This document shows positions 31,392 to 41,196 of a DNA stretch of 64,000 bases, in pieces. Made by a program: the position numbers and the translations under genes. The notes under the pieces are model-generated. The model was given only the letters and a program-made list of their open reading frames with translations. It did no database searches and had not been told where the DNA came from. Position 1 is the stretch's first letter; every line of letters begins with the position of its first letter. This DNA comes from Acidobacteria bacterium Ga0077551 (GTDB lineage Bacteria; Pseudomonadota; Alphaproteobacteria; Caulobacterales; Hyphomonadaceae): positions 1-64,000 of the forward strand of contig LNFC01000006.1 in NCBI GenBank assembly GCA_001464545.1. The letters are read 5' to 3'.

Positions 31392-31925
31392 TCACTCCAG
31401 CGCCTTGGCGACAGCCTTGCCGAGTTCGGCCTTTGTGGCCTTGACGCCGAACTTGCCGATCATCGCCTCGGCGGCGTCCACGGCAATCGCTTCGACGTTC
31501 TTCATGGCGTCAGACCGCAGGCGCTTGATTCGCGTTTCAGCAGCTTCCAGCTTCTTGCTGACGTCAGCGTCGACACGGGCTGTCTCCGAAGCAAGTTCGG
31601 CTTCGGACTTGACGCGCGCCTTCTCTGCTGTTTCCCGCGCTTTCGAACGGGCTTCCGCCAGGCGCAGCTCAAGCGCCTTGCGGGCTTCGACCGCCTGGTT
31701 GTTAAGCCGGGCGGCTTCATCGAGGCCAAACGCAATACGGTTGGCGCGTTTCTCGATAGTGTCCGAAAGCTTGGGAAGTATGTAGCGTGAAAGCGCTACA
31801 TACAGGGCCATGAAAAGGATCGCCAACCAGAAGAGCTGGGACGGCATATGCCACGTTTCGAAGGGCGGAAATGCCGCGCCTGCGTCTGCGTCGCCTGCAG
31901 TCTCAGCAAGGAAAGCGAAGATCAT
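31392..31925 (-). CDS. F0F1 ATP synthase subunit B'
   Basis: MPSQLFWLAILFMALYVALSRYILPKLSDTIEKR. Confidence 0.9.
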   Translation of the reverse strand: MIFAFLAETAGDADAGAAFPPFETWHMPSQLFWLAILFMALYVALSRYILPKLSDTIEKRANRIAFGLDEAARLNNQAVEARKALELRLAEARSKARETAEKARVKSEAELASETARVDADVSKKLEAAETRIKRLRSDAMKNVEAIAVDAAEAMIGKFGVKATKAELGKAVAKALE

Positions 31926-31966
31926 GTTGTTACTCCGGCCCGGTTGGTCGCCCTAGTACTGGATGA

Positions 31967-32203
31967 TCAGGCGACGAACAGGATCAGGATGGCGATCAGC
32001 ACCGAGAAGATGCCAAGTGCTTCTGCCAGGGCCATACCGATGAAGAGGTTACCGGTCTGCTGCGGTGCTGCCGACGGGTTGCGCATGGCAGCGTCAAGGA
32101 AGCTGGCGAAGATGTTGCCCACGCCGAGCGCGGAACCGATCATGCCGAGCGTAGCGAGGCCAGCGCCGACATATCTCAGGCCTTCGGTGATGTTGCCTTC
32201 CAT
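31967..32203 (-). CDS. atpE: F0F1 ATP synthase subunit C
   Basis: GLRYVGAGLATLGMIGSALGVGNIF...GMALAEALGIFSVLIAILILF. Confidence 0.96.
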   Translation of the reverse strand: MEGNITEGLRYVGAGLATLGMIGSALGVGNIFASFLDAAMRNPSAAPQQTGNLFIGMALAEALGIFSVLIAILILFVA

Positions 32204-32318
32204 GAAGGGTCTCCTTTGAAAAAGTTGATCAGGGTGATTGATGGCCCGTGAACCTTGTTCGCCGGGCTCCGTCAAGCAGTTTGATGCGGGATATCGTGAC
32301 GCAGCCTGACCGGCCGCC

Positions 32319-33089
32319 TCAGTGATCCCCCGCATGCAGTGCGTCGTTGAGGTAAACGCAGGTAAGGATTGCGAAAACATAGGCTTGAAGGCCTGCGACA
32401 AGGAATTCCAGCGCGTTGAGGGCGACCCCCATGCCGAAGGCCAGGAGCGCGACGGGAAGGTAGATCGTGCCGGCGCCAACCAGCGCAACCGCAAAGCCGG
32501 CGAAAAGCTTCAGCATGATGTGCCCAGCCAACATGTTCGCAAACAGGCGCAAGGCAAGCGTCAGGGGCCGCGCGAGGAAAGAGATGATCTCGATCGGTGT
32601 CAGGATGATGTAGATGTACCAAGGTGCGCCCGAGGGGGCGAACAGCTTGAAGAAGCCCAGCCCGTTCTTGAGCAGACCCACCACCACGACCGTCACGATC
32701 ACGCTCATGGCCAGGGCGCCGGTCACGATGATGTGGCTGGTCGTCGTGAACGCATACGGCACCATGCCGATGAGGTTTGCGAACAGGATGAAGAAGAACA
32801 ACGTGAAAACGAAGGGGAAGAACTTCAGTCCTTCCTCGCCGGACGAGCTGCGCACCATGTCGGCAATGAACCCGAAGCCCATCTCGGCGGCCGACTGGAG
32901 CCGGGAAGGCACAAGTTCGCCGCGGCGCGCTGCGATGCCGAAGAAAGCGATAACCAGGACCACGCCCAGCAGCATGAAGCCGGACGCATTGGTGAATGAG
33001 ATATCGAAGCCGCCGAGCCGGAGATCGATCCACTTCTGGACTTTGAACTGGCTGATGGGATCAAGCGCAAGGGCCGGAGAGAATATCAT
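32319..33089 (-). CDS. atpB: F0F1 ATP synthase subunit A
   Basis: FANLIGMVPYAFTTTSHI, LRLFANMLAGHIML; start trimmed to MIFSP. Confidence 0.96.
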   Translation of the reverse strand: MIFSPALALDPISQFKVQKWIDLRLGGFDISFTNASGFMLLGVVLVIAFFGIAARRGELVPSRLQSAAEMGFGFIADMVRSSSGEEGLKFFPFVFTLFFFILFANLIGMVPYAFTTTSHIIVTGALAMSVIVTVVVVGLLKNGLGFFKLFAPSGAPWYIYIILTPIEIISFLARPLTLALRLFANMLAGHIMLKLFAGFAVALVGAGTIYLPVALLAFGMGVALNALEFLVAGLQAYVFAILTCVYLNDALHAGDH

Positions 33090-33445
33090 GCGTCTTTCGT
33101 TTCGTCGTCTGGGGCGCTGATGCCCTGTGAATTCTTGAGCGCGCGGGCATTCAGCTCGCGGTAGGCTCTCATTATTGAGCGGATTGCTGCTGCAAACCCG
33201 AACCCGATCATCACCAGAAGGCCCCAAGGGTGCGTGCCCGCCCACTGGTCGATCCAGTAGCCGAGAAAGCCTCCTACGAACACACTCGCGACAAACTCAA
33301 TTCCGAACCGCAGCGCATACGCGCCTGCCGAGACAGTACTATCGTCGGATGCCTGCTTGCGCTTCTTCGCCGTTTCCCGGGCCTCGCGATCAGCCAGTGC
33401 CTTTGCGATCCGGTCGCTCAGGTCATCAGGCTGCTCGCTGGACAT
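33086..33445 (-). CDS. atpI: AtpZ/AtpI family ATP synthase accessory protein
   Basis: GYWIDQWAGTHPWGLLVMIGFGFAAAIR; precedes atpB. Confidence 0.88.
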   Translation of the reverse strand: MSSEQPDDLSDRIAKALADREARETAKKRKQASDDSTVSAGAYALRFGIEFVASVFVGGFLGYWIDQWAGTHPWGLLVMIGFGFAAAIRSIMRAYRELNARALKNSQGISAPDDETKDA

Positions 33446-33507
33446 GGGCTTGGCGCTCCCTGCACGCGATTCCGATCCGATGGAGGTACCCTCCCAGATT
33501 GCGGCGC

Positions 33508-33536
33508 AAGCTATGAGGGTGGCCTTGGCAAGTCAA
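33508..33536 (-). promoter_or_regulatory. Candidate promoter of the F0 ATP synthase operon
   Basis: Minus-strand TTGACT-N17-TAGCTT, 60-90 nt upstream of atpI. Confidence 0.45.
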
Positions 33537-33557
33537 CGGGGCGTTTGAAATGTTAGA

Positions 33558-33585
33558 GCTCTGTATTATATAGAAAATATAGAGC
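33558..33585 (-). terminator. AT-rich hairpin downstream of smc
   Basis: GCTCTGTATT-8nt-AATATAGAGC, 10-bp stem with one G-U; no strong T-tract. Confidence 0.4.
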
Positions 33586-33595
33586 GCCGCCTGCG

Positions 33596-36500
33596 CTACT
33601 CCGCCGCAACAAGCCGCTCTGCTGCAGCAAGGTCCACGGAAACCAGTTTCGACACGCCTTTTTCGCGCATCGTGACCCCGAAAAGCCGGTCCATCCGGCT
33701 CATTGTCACTGGATTATGGGTGATCACGACGAATCGGGTGTCGGTTCGCTGGCGCATCTCGTTCAACATGTTGCAGAACCGGTCGACGTTGGCGTCATCA
33801 AGGGGGGCATCGACTTCGTCGAGCACGCAAATCGGGGCGGGGCGCGACAGGAACACGGCGAAGATCAGCGCCGATGCCGTCAGGGCCTGTTCGCCTCCGG
33901 ACATGAGCGCGAGTGTGCCGAGCTTCTTGCCGGGGGGCTGCGCGAAGATTTCGAGGCCTGCTTGCAGAGGGTCCTCGGCATCCACCAGTCGCAATTCGGC
34001 CTGCCCGCCGGCAAAGAGCGCGACGAAGAGCGCCTTAAAGTGCATGTTTACCGCATCAAACGCCTCGATAAGACGTTGACGTCCTTCGACGTTCAGCGCC
34101 TCGACGCCTTCGCGCAGCTTGGCGATGGCGGCGGCCAGGTCATCGCGTTCGGCAATCTGGGTGCCGAGGCGGGATTCGAGCTCTTCCGCTTCTTCCTCGG
34201 CATTCATGTTCACGCCGCCGAGCTGATCACGCTCGCGGCGCAGACCATCGAGACGCGATTCAGCTTCGCGGGGCGTGAAGGCGCCGAGGGTGTCTTCGTC
34301 GAGACCGGCTTCCGCAATCGCGAGCAGGCCTTCAGGCGTGCGCTGGAAGGCGTTGCGGGCGTGCTCGACGCTTTCGGTCAGCTTGGCTTCGGCATTTTCG
34401 AGTTTCACTTTCCAGGCCGCCAGCTGCTCGCGGGCTTCCGCCGCAGCGGTCGCGGCCTTGCGGGCAGCGGCATCGGCTTCGCGGATCGCGGCTTCCTTGC
34501 GGGCGAGCGCATCGGCGGCGGCCTGGCGTTCAGTCTCGAGCGTCTCAGTCTCGGCGGCAAGACCGTCGATTTCGGCGCGCAAGGCTTCCGGCCGTTCACG
34601 CGAGGTCTGGACGGTCGCGGCTACGTCTGCGCGCCGCTCGGTCACCTGCGCGAGGCGTTCGTCCGCAGAGGCAAGGCGTGTGGTCCATGCCTCAACGTCG
34701 CGGGCCAAGGCAGCGCGGCGAGCCACAGCTTGTTCGTGGCCCCGCAACAGGTCGGCGAGCTGGCCTCGCGCTTCCGTTTCTGCCGCGCGGGCCGCTGTCA
34801 GCGTTTCCCGGGCGTTCGTCATCGCCGCTTCAAGCGCGGTGTCTTCGTCAGCCCCGCCGCCGGGTGTTGCGAGGGCGAGCATCTCGGCGATGGCCGAAAG
34901 ATCGGCTTCCGCACGGGCGAGAGCGTCGGTGCCTGCTTCACGCTTCAACTGCGTGCGTTCGTTGGCCTGCGTCGCTTCAATCGCAGCGGCGCGGGCATCG
35001 GTGAGGGAGCGCTGGGCCGGGGCGATGAACTGGCGCAGGTGGCGGAGGTTTTCTTCTGCCGAAAGGCGGGCCTTGCGGGCAGCTTCAAGGTTGGCGGCGA
35101 GTTCGTCTGATTCGGATTGGCGGGCGATCAGCTCTGCCTGGGCTGCTTCCACGCGTGCCTTCTGTTCCAGACGTGTGGCTGCGCTGACGGGAGCATCTGG
35201 CGTGCGAATGAAACCATCCCAGCGCCAGAGGTGTCCTTCGCGGGAGACGAGCCGCTGGCCGGGCTTGAGGCTGGTGAACAGACGCGCACCCTCCGACGGC
35301 GATACGAGACCGCACTGCGAGAGCCGCGGCGCCAGTTCGCCCGGCGCCTCGACGAATTTCGTCAAAGGCTCTACGCCGTCCGGAAGTGCCTGCGAGATCG
35401 ATCCAGCGCCGCTCCAAAAAAGGGCCGCAGTGCGATCTGTCGAAGCTTCGATATCGTCGCCCAGCGCGGCCGCAACGGCGCGCTCGTAGCCTTCAAGCGT
35501 GCGCAGGCGATCCAGCACAGGCGGCGCCGCGGAGGGATCCGAGCGGCGCATCAGGCGTGCGAGACCGGCAATCTCTGCTTCGAGCGCGCGCACGGCATGG
35601 TTGGCTGCATTGAACGGCGGCTCAGCTTCGCCTTCGGACACGCGGGCGCGGGCCAGATCGGATTCGGCCAACTCCACGGCGCGTTCCGCGTCGCCCAATG
35701 CGATCTCGGCTTCGGCTTCGGCATTCTTGGCCTGGCGCAGGTGAAGCAGGTTTATGCCCGCATCTTCGAGGCCGGTCATCTCGGCGCGCAGGCGCGCAAT
35801 CTCTGTGGTCAGGTGTTCCTTGCGGCGGGACTGTGCGGCGGCGCTCTCTTCCGCGGCCCGGCGGCGGGCGCGCAGTTCGGAGAGACGCTGCTGGGCGTCG
35901 TCCGCGGCGCGCTCGGCATCCGCGAGATGGGTCCGGGCTGTTTCAAGTGCAGCGCGGGCGTCCGCATCACGGCGGGCCGAGAGCGCTGCATCCTCCTGCG
36001 GCAGGGAGGCGAGCTCTTCCTGGGCTTGCGCAAGGGCTGCGGCGGCTTCCTCGCGCGCCGTCGACTCGCGGTTGAAGTCGATCGACAGGCGTAGCGATTC
36101 GGCCTCGAGCCGGGCATGCGACTCGGCGGCTATGCGCCGCTCGGTTTCGAGTTTCGCCAGCGTGATGCGGGCCTGGCCAAGCCGCGCGGCGGCGTCCATT
36201 TCTGTTTCGCGCAGCGGCGCAAGGCCGTCTCCCGCTTCAATCCTCTCCTTCTCGCGCACCGCATCTTCGCGGGAGAGGTCTTCCACCTGGCGCTTCAGCG
36301 TATCCAGCTGCGCGCGCGCGGTTTCAGCGGAGAGGCGCGCCTCTACCCAGCGCAGGTGCGCAACGAGGGCCTCAAGCGCCTGGATTTCTTCGGTCAGTTT
36401 GCGGTAACGGCGCGCCTTGGAAGCTTGCCGCTTGAGGCTGCCGAGTTGGCGTTCGACCTCGGCCGAGACTTCAGCGAGACGCTGGAGGTTGGCTTCGGCG

Positions 36501-37057
36501 CCGTCGAGCTTCAGCTCGGCCTCGTGGCGGCGGCTGTTGAGACCGGCGATCCCGGCGGCTTCCTCGAGGATCCGGCGCCGGTTCTGTGGCTTGGAGCCGA
36601 TCAATTCCGAAATTTGTCCTTGCCGGACGAGGGCGGGGGAGTTCGCGCCGGTGGACGCGTCGGCGAACAGCAGCTGGATATCCTTGCCGCGCACGGTGCG
36701 CCCGTTGATGCGATAGCTGGAGCCCGCGCCGCGCCGCAGCTTTCGTTCGATCTCAAGCTGGTCTGCGCCGTTGAACTCCGGCGGGGCTGTCCGCTTGGAA
36801 TTGTCGAGCACCAGGATGACCTCGGCCGTCTCCCGCGCCGGGCGGCCGTCAGCGCCGTTGAAGATCAGGTCGTCCATCTCGCCGCCGCGCATGGCCTTGG
36901 CAGAGTTGGCGCCCATCGCCCAGCGCAGGGCTTCCAGCAGGTTTGACTTGCCGCATCCGTTCGGGCCGACGATGCCGGTCAGGCCCGGCTCGATCGGCAC
37001 AGTTTGCGGGTCTACGAACGACTTGAAGCCGGCAATGCGAAGCTCAGTGATCTGCAT
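33596..37057 (-). CDS. smc: Chromosome segregation protein SMC
   Basis: 1153 aa; FKSFVDP, Walker A GPNGCGKSNL, ABC signature MSGGEQ, Walker B VLDEVDAPLDD. Confidence 0.97.
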   Translation of the reverse strand: MQITELRIAGFKSFVDPQTVPIEPGLTGIVGPNGCGKSNLLEALRWAMGANSAKAMRGGEMDDLIFNGADGRPARETAEVILVLDNSKRTAPPEFNGADQLEIERKLRRGAGSSYRINGRTVRGKDIQLLFADASTGANSPALVRQGQISELIGSKPQNRRRILEEAAGIAGLNSRRHEAELKLDGAEANLQRLAEVSAEVERQLGSLKRQASKARRYRKLTEEIQALEALVAHLRWVEARLSAETARAQLDTLKRQVEDLSREDAVREKERIEAGDGLAPLRETEMDAAARLGQARITLAKLETERRIAAESHARLEAESLRLSIDFNRESTAREEAAAALAQAQEELASLPQEDAALSARRDADARAALETARTHLADAERAADDAQQRLSELRARRRAAEESAAAQSRRKEHLTTEIARLRAEMTGLEDAGINLLHLRQAKNAEAEAEIALGDAERAVELAESDLARARVSEGEAEPPFNAANHAVRALEAEIAGLARLMRRSDPSAAPPVLDRLRTLEGYERAVAAALGDDIEASTDRTAALFWSGAGSISQALPDGVEPLTKFVEAPGELAPRLSQCGLVSPSEGARLFTSLKPGQRLVSREGHLWRWDGFIRTPDAPVSAATRLEQKARVEAAQAELIARQSESDELAANLEAARKARLSAEENLRHLRQFIAPAQRSLTDARAAAIEATQANERTQLKREAGTDALARAEADLSAIAEMLALATPGGGADEDTALEAAMTNARETLTAARAAETEARGQLADLLRGHEQAVARRAALARDVEAWTTRLASADERLAQVTERRADVAATVQTSRERPEALRAEIDGLAAETETLETERQAAADALARKEAAIREADAAARKAATAAAEAREQLAAWKVKLENAEAKLTESVEHARNAFQRTPEGLLAIAEAGLDEDTLGAFTPREAESRLDGLRRERDQLGGVNMNAEEEAEELESRLGTQIAERDDLAAAIAKLREGVEALNVEGRQRLIEAFDAVNMHFKALFVALFAGGQAELRLVDAEDPLQAGLEIFAQPPGKKLGTLALMSGGEQALTASALIFAVFLSRPAPICVLDEVDAPLDDANVDRFCNMLNEMRQRTDTRFVVITHNPVTMSRMDRLFGVTMREKGVSKLVSVDLAAAERLVAAE

Positions 37058-37072
37058 GCCGGCGCCTCATCG

Positions 37073-37762
37073 TTACTGAACGCCCTTCTCGGCGAGCAGG
37101 GCGTCAATCTGCTTCGAGAATCCTTCAACGGTACGGTAGTCGCCCTCGAAATTCCGAACCTTGCCATCGAGAATGAACGTCGGCGTGCCATTGACGCCGA
37201 ACTGTTCGGCCGACTGGTACACGGCGGCCAGCTGGTCGCGGTACTCCGGGTTCGCAAGGCAGGCATCGAACTCTTCGTCGGTTTCGATCCCGTGGCGTTT
37301 GGCGACGGTTTTCAGCATGCCGCCGAGCGCGCCGACATTGGCAGCTTGAACAATGCCTTCCTGATTCTCGAATAGGTCATCCAGCACGTCAAAATACTTG
37401 TCTTCGCCGGCGCAGAGCGCAACCACATAGGCGGCCACATCGGCCTGGCCGTGAATCGGGAACTCGCGGAACACGAATTTCACCTTGCCCGTCGACACAT
37501 ATTTCTCTTCGAGAGCCGGAAAGACTTCTTCGTGGAAATACTTGCACGCCGGGCAGGTGGGTGAGGCGTACTCGATCAGGGTGATCGGCGCGTTGGGGTC
37601 GCCTTTGACATGGCCCAGCTCGCCCGAAACGGCAGCGGCAGGGGCGCCTGCGCCGGGCTTCGGGGTCGTGGAGCTGTCGCCTGTAGCTGCGCCGCAGGCA
37701 ACGACTGCCAGTACGGGAAGAGCCATCAGGGCCAAACGCCGGGAAAGAGATGCCATGGTCAT
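37073..37762 (-). CDS. DsbA family thiol oxidoreductase
   Basis: CPAC motif, GVNGTPTFILDGK, lipobox-like VVAC. Confidence 0.9.
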   Translation of the reverse strand: MTMASLSRRLALMALPVLAVVACGAATGDSSTTPKPGAGAPAAAVSGELGHVKGDPNAPITLIEYASPTCPACKYFHEEVFPALEEKYVSTGKVKFVFREFPIHGQADVAAYVVALCAGEDKYFDVLDDLFENQEGIVQAANVGALGGMLKTVAKRHGIETDEEFDACLANPEYRDQLAAVYQSAEQFGVNGTPTFILDGKVRNFEGDYRTVEGFSKQIDALLAEKGVQ

Positions 37763-37771
37763 GAGCCTCGC

Positions 37772-37814
37772 GTTAAGGAATGAGTCGCACCGGTTGCCAA
37801 ATAGTTAAGGAATC
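37772..37814 (-). promoter_or_regulatory. Duplicated element with GANTC sites upstream of dsbA-like/smc
   Basis: GTTAAGGAAT at 37772-37781 and 37804-37813; GANTC at 37782-37786 and 37810-37814. Confidence 0.5.
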
Positions 37815-37826
37815 TGGCCCGGCTGT

Positions 37827-38366
37827 TTACGGATCTGCCGATAGCACAGCCTTGCCCAGAGCAACAATTGCGGCGCGCAGGCGCGGATTTTCGATGCGGT
37901 TGGCTTCGGTTTCCAAAGCTTGCGCCTCATCCGGGGTCAGAGGGCGGGCTTTCGGGCGATAGGCGACGGTTTCGGCGCCGCGCTGGATGGGTCCCTGTAC
38001 GATGCGGATAGCCGAGATGTCGCCGCCGGCGGCGACGGATACTCGTTGGCGGATTGTCTCCGACTGGTGCTGAACCAGCGGCGCCGCTTGCGGAATGACC
38101 CGCAGGGTGAGCACGCGGCCGTCCTTGGAGGCGCTGATCTTTTCGGGGTGGGAGAACTTGTAGATCTGCTCGCCCGCAATCTCCCGCCAGCGCGCTTGCA
38201 ACAGCTTGAGCGGCGGCAACTTGCCGGCCCCGGATTTGCGGCCGACCCGGTCAGCCGAGATCGCGACTGCCTTCATCGGCGGACGAAGCGCGCGGGCCCG
38301 CGTGTAGCGCAGCTTGACGAGCGCGCGCGCCTCTTCCAGCGGATCGAGGGTTGATCTTGTGACCAT
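37827..38366 (-). CDS. DUF721 (DciA-like) family protein
   Basis: LPPLKLLQARWREIAGEQIYKFSHPEKIS..; start trimmed to MVTRS. Confidence 0.82.
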   Translation of the reverse strand: MVTRSTLDPLEEARALVKLRYTRARALRPPMKAVAISADRVGRKSGAGKLPPLKLLQARWREIAGEQIYKFSHPEKISASKDGRVLTLRVIPQAAPLVQHQSETIRQRVSVAAGGDISAIRIVQGPIQRGAETVAYRPKARPLTPDEAQALETEANRIENPRLRAAIVALGKAVLSADP

Positions 38367-38405
38367 GATCGCAAATCTGCACGGCTTCTGAGGCAAGGAA
38401 AAGGC

Positions 38406-39452
38406 ATGCGCGCGAAAAGTGATCAGCCGCTTGCCGGTATCGTCCCGAAGCTGCTCGCATGGTTCGACCGGTCCGCGCGCACGTTGCCCTGGCGCACTGC
38501 GCCTGGCGTGGGGCGCGATCCCTACCGCGTCTGGCTGTCTGAAATCATGCTGCAACAGACGACTGTGCCGCACGCAGCGCCGTACTTTGCTGCATTTACG
38601 ACGCGCTGGCCGACAGTCGAGGCGCTTGCGGCGGCGCGGGACGACGACGTGATGCAGGCCTGGGCGGGACTCGGCTACTATGCGCGCGCCCGCAACCTGC
38701 TGAAATGCGCACGAGAGGTCGCCGCGCGGGGAGGTTTTCCTGAGACGGAAGCTGGGCTGAGGACGCTCCCGGGGATCGGCCCCTATACGGCAGGTGCCAT
38801 TGCGGCGCTGGCCTTTGGGGAGAGGACGCCCGCGGTCGACGGAAATGCGGAGCGGGTGTTTGCGCGGCTTCTGGCGATCAAGGAAGACTGGGCGGCCGCG
38901 AAGAAACGTATCGCCTTGCTCGCGCGCGATCTTGTGCCGGAAGATCGTCCCGGCGCGTTTGCCGAAGCGCTGATGGATCTTGGCGCGACCATTTGCACGC
39001 CCCGGAAACCCAACTGCGCAATCTGTCCGGTGGCAGCGTATTGCCGGGCGTTCGATGAAGGGGAGGCCGAGAGTTACCCGATCAAGCCCGAGAAGATTGC
39101 GCGGCCTGAGCGGTTTGGCATTGTCTATGTTCTGCGCCGTGGCGGGTACATCTGGGTTGTCCGGCGGCCGCCTTCGGGGCTGCTTGGCGGGATGCTGGCT
39201 CTGCCTTCTTCGGAGTGGAGCGAAACCCGGCAGGACGCAGCCGCGCCGGTGGACGCTGAATGGGAAGTGCTGGGCGAAGTGCGTCACGTGTTCACGCATT
39301 TCAGCCTCAAGCTTGACGTATGGTTCGCCGAAACGCCGGACACGGATTTGCCAGAAGGCTTCTGGACTTCCGAGGACGAGATTGACGGATTGCCTACCGT
39401 TTTTGCAAAGGCGGCGGCGCTTGCCGGCCTCAGCGCGCGGCGAAAACGTTGA
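38406..39452 (+). CDS. mutY: A/G-specific adenine glycosylase
   Basis: LPWR, SEIMLQQTTV, LPGIGPYTAGAIAALAFGE, Fe-S Cys cluster CTPRKPNCAICPVAAYC. Confidence 0.95.
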   Translation: MRAKSDQPLAGIVPKLLAWFDRSARTLPWRTAPGVGRDPYRVWLSEIMLQQTTVPHAAPYFAAFTTRWPTVEALAAARDDDVMQAWAGLGYYARARNLLKCAREVAARGGFPETEAGLRTLPGIGPYTAGAIAALAFGERTPAVDGNAERVFARLLAIKEDWAAAKKRIALLARDLVPEDRPGAFAEALMDLGATICTPRKPNCAICPVAAYCRAFDEGEAESYPIKPEKIARPERFGIVYVLRRGGYIWVVRRPPSGLLGGMLALPSSEWSETRQDAAAPVDAEWEVLGEVRHVFTHFSLKLDVWFAETPDTDLPEGFWTSEDEIDGLPTVFAKAAALAGLSARRKR

Positions 39453-40050
39453 TCTGGACGAAGGCGGCCATGTTGATGGCAACGGTCATCCAGAACAGTG
39501 TACGGAAGGTTTTCTTCTGCGTCTTGTGACGGAACACTTCCTGCGCGACGATGGCGCCTGGCCAGCCTCCGACGAGGCCGATGAGCAACAGGATCGTTTC
39601 AGAGACGCGCCACTGTTTCTGGCTCGCTGCGGCCTTGTCGAGCCCGTAGCCCGAGAAGCAGGCGACGCTGGCGACCCCGTAGATGATGAACCAGTTCGAC
39701 GAAATCGGCTGTACGGTCGAGATGGCAACCACGATGAACAGAAATGCTGCGATGACCAGAAAACGCGGTCCGCGCTGCAGGAATTGCGAGAGAACGGTGG
39801 GGCGGGCTTTCGGAACGGCAACGTAAGCTACGCGCTTCGCCTTAGGGCGCCCGTCCTTGCTCATGTCGAGGTCGAATTCGTAGTCGCCGCCGACTTCGAT
39901 ATGGCGGCCTTCCTTGGCAAAGGCGCTGGCATGCACGAACACGTCCTGTCCGCCGCCGTCAGGGGCAATGAACCCAAAACCGCGCTCGTCATTCCAGCTG
40001 ATCAGGCGTCCACGCGAGCGCGCGGCGGCAGGGGGCGCTATCGCCTTCAT
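39430..40050 (-). CDS. Cold-shock domain fused to DUF1294 membrane domain
   Basis: [31 protein letters not shown] then TM segments and [20 protein letters not shown]. Confidence 0.9.
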   Translation of the reverse strand: MKAIAPPAAARSRGRLISWNDERGFGFIAPDGGGQDVFVHASAFAKEGRHIEVGGDYEFDLDMSKDGRPKAKRVAYVAVPKARPTVLSQFLQRGPRFLVIAAFLFIVVAISTVQPISSNWFIIYGVASVACFSGYGLDKAAASQKQWRVSETILLLIGLVGGWPGAIVAQEVFRHKTQKKTFRTLFWMTVAINMAAFVQINVFAAR

Positions 40051-41154
40051 GACGTCTCTTCGCGTGCGACCGAGGCGGCGAGAGAAGCCGACAGGAACCG
40101 GTCAATGTCGCCATCAAGGACGCCGCTTGTGTCGGAGGTCTCAACGTCGGTACGCAGGTCTTTCACCATCTGATAAGGCTGCAGCACATAGGAACGAATC
40201 TGGTGGCCAAATCCGATGGCGCTCTTGTCTGCATACTGCGCGTCTGCAACGGATTTTCGCTTTTGAAGTTCAATCTCGTAGAGCTTCGAGCGTAGCATCT
40301 TCCAGGCTTCGTCACGGTTCTGGTGTTGCGAACGGCCGTTCTGGCAGGACACGACCGTGTTGGTCGGAATGTGAGTCAGTCGCACGGCGGAGTCCGTCTT
40401 GTTGATGTGCTGACCGCCGGCGCCGGAAGCTCGGTAGGTGTCGGTCCGCACATCGGACGGGTTGATCTCGATCTCGATCTTGTCATCGATTACGGGTGTG
40501 ACACCTACGGACGAAAACGATGTGTGGCGCCGCGCTGACGAATCATAGGGCGAGATTCGCACGAGGCGGTGGACGCCGGTTTCCGACTTGAGCCAGCCAT
40601 ATGCGTTCTCGCCCTTGATCTGGATCGTCGCGGACTTGATGCCGGCTTCCTCGCCTTCGCGCTCGTCGAGTTCCTCGACCGTGTAGCCGTGCTTCTCCGC
40701 CCAGCGCACATACATGCGGCGAAGGATCGAGGCCCAGTCCTGGCTTTCCGTACCGCCTTCGCCGGCATTGATTTGCACGTAGCAGTCGTTGGCGTCGGCT
40801 TCGCCTGAGAGCAGCGCGGCGAGTTCAGCCTTCTGCGCCTGGTCGGCTGAGAGGGCGAGCGACGATTGCAAATCGGCCAGCAGGCCCGCGTCGCCCTCTG
40901 CGAGTTCCATGAACTCCGGTGCGTCGGCAATTTCCTTTTCCAACGACTGAACAATGGCGATGCCGTCCGCCAGTTTCTGGCGCTCGCGCATCAACTTCTG
41001 CGCTTCCGCCGGATCATTCCAGAAGTCAGGGCGCTCCGAGAGGGCGGTCAGTTCGTCGAGGCGCTTTGTGGCTGTATCCCAGTCAAAGACGCCTCCGTAG
41101 CAAGGCGGCGGACTGGCGGATCTGTTCAATCAGGGATCGGATTTCGGCGGACAC
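40047..41154 (-). CDS. prfB: Peptide chain release factor 2 with programmed +1 frameshift
   Basis: GTG start 41154 (AGGAGG upstream); [23 protein letters not shown] then CTT TGA C (TGA 41083-41085), continuing [12 protein letters not shown] motif. Confidence 0.93.
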
Positions 41155-41196
41155 GGGCGCGCCTCCTTCAGGTAAACGTTTGATGGGTCTGGACGC

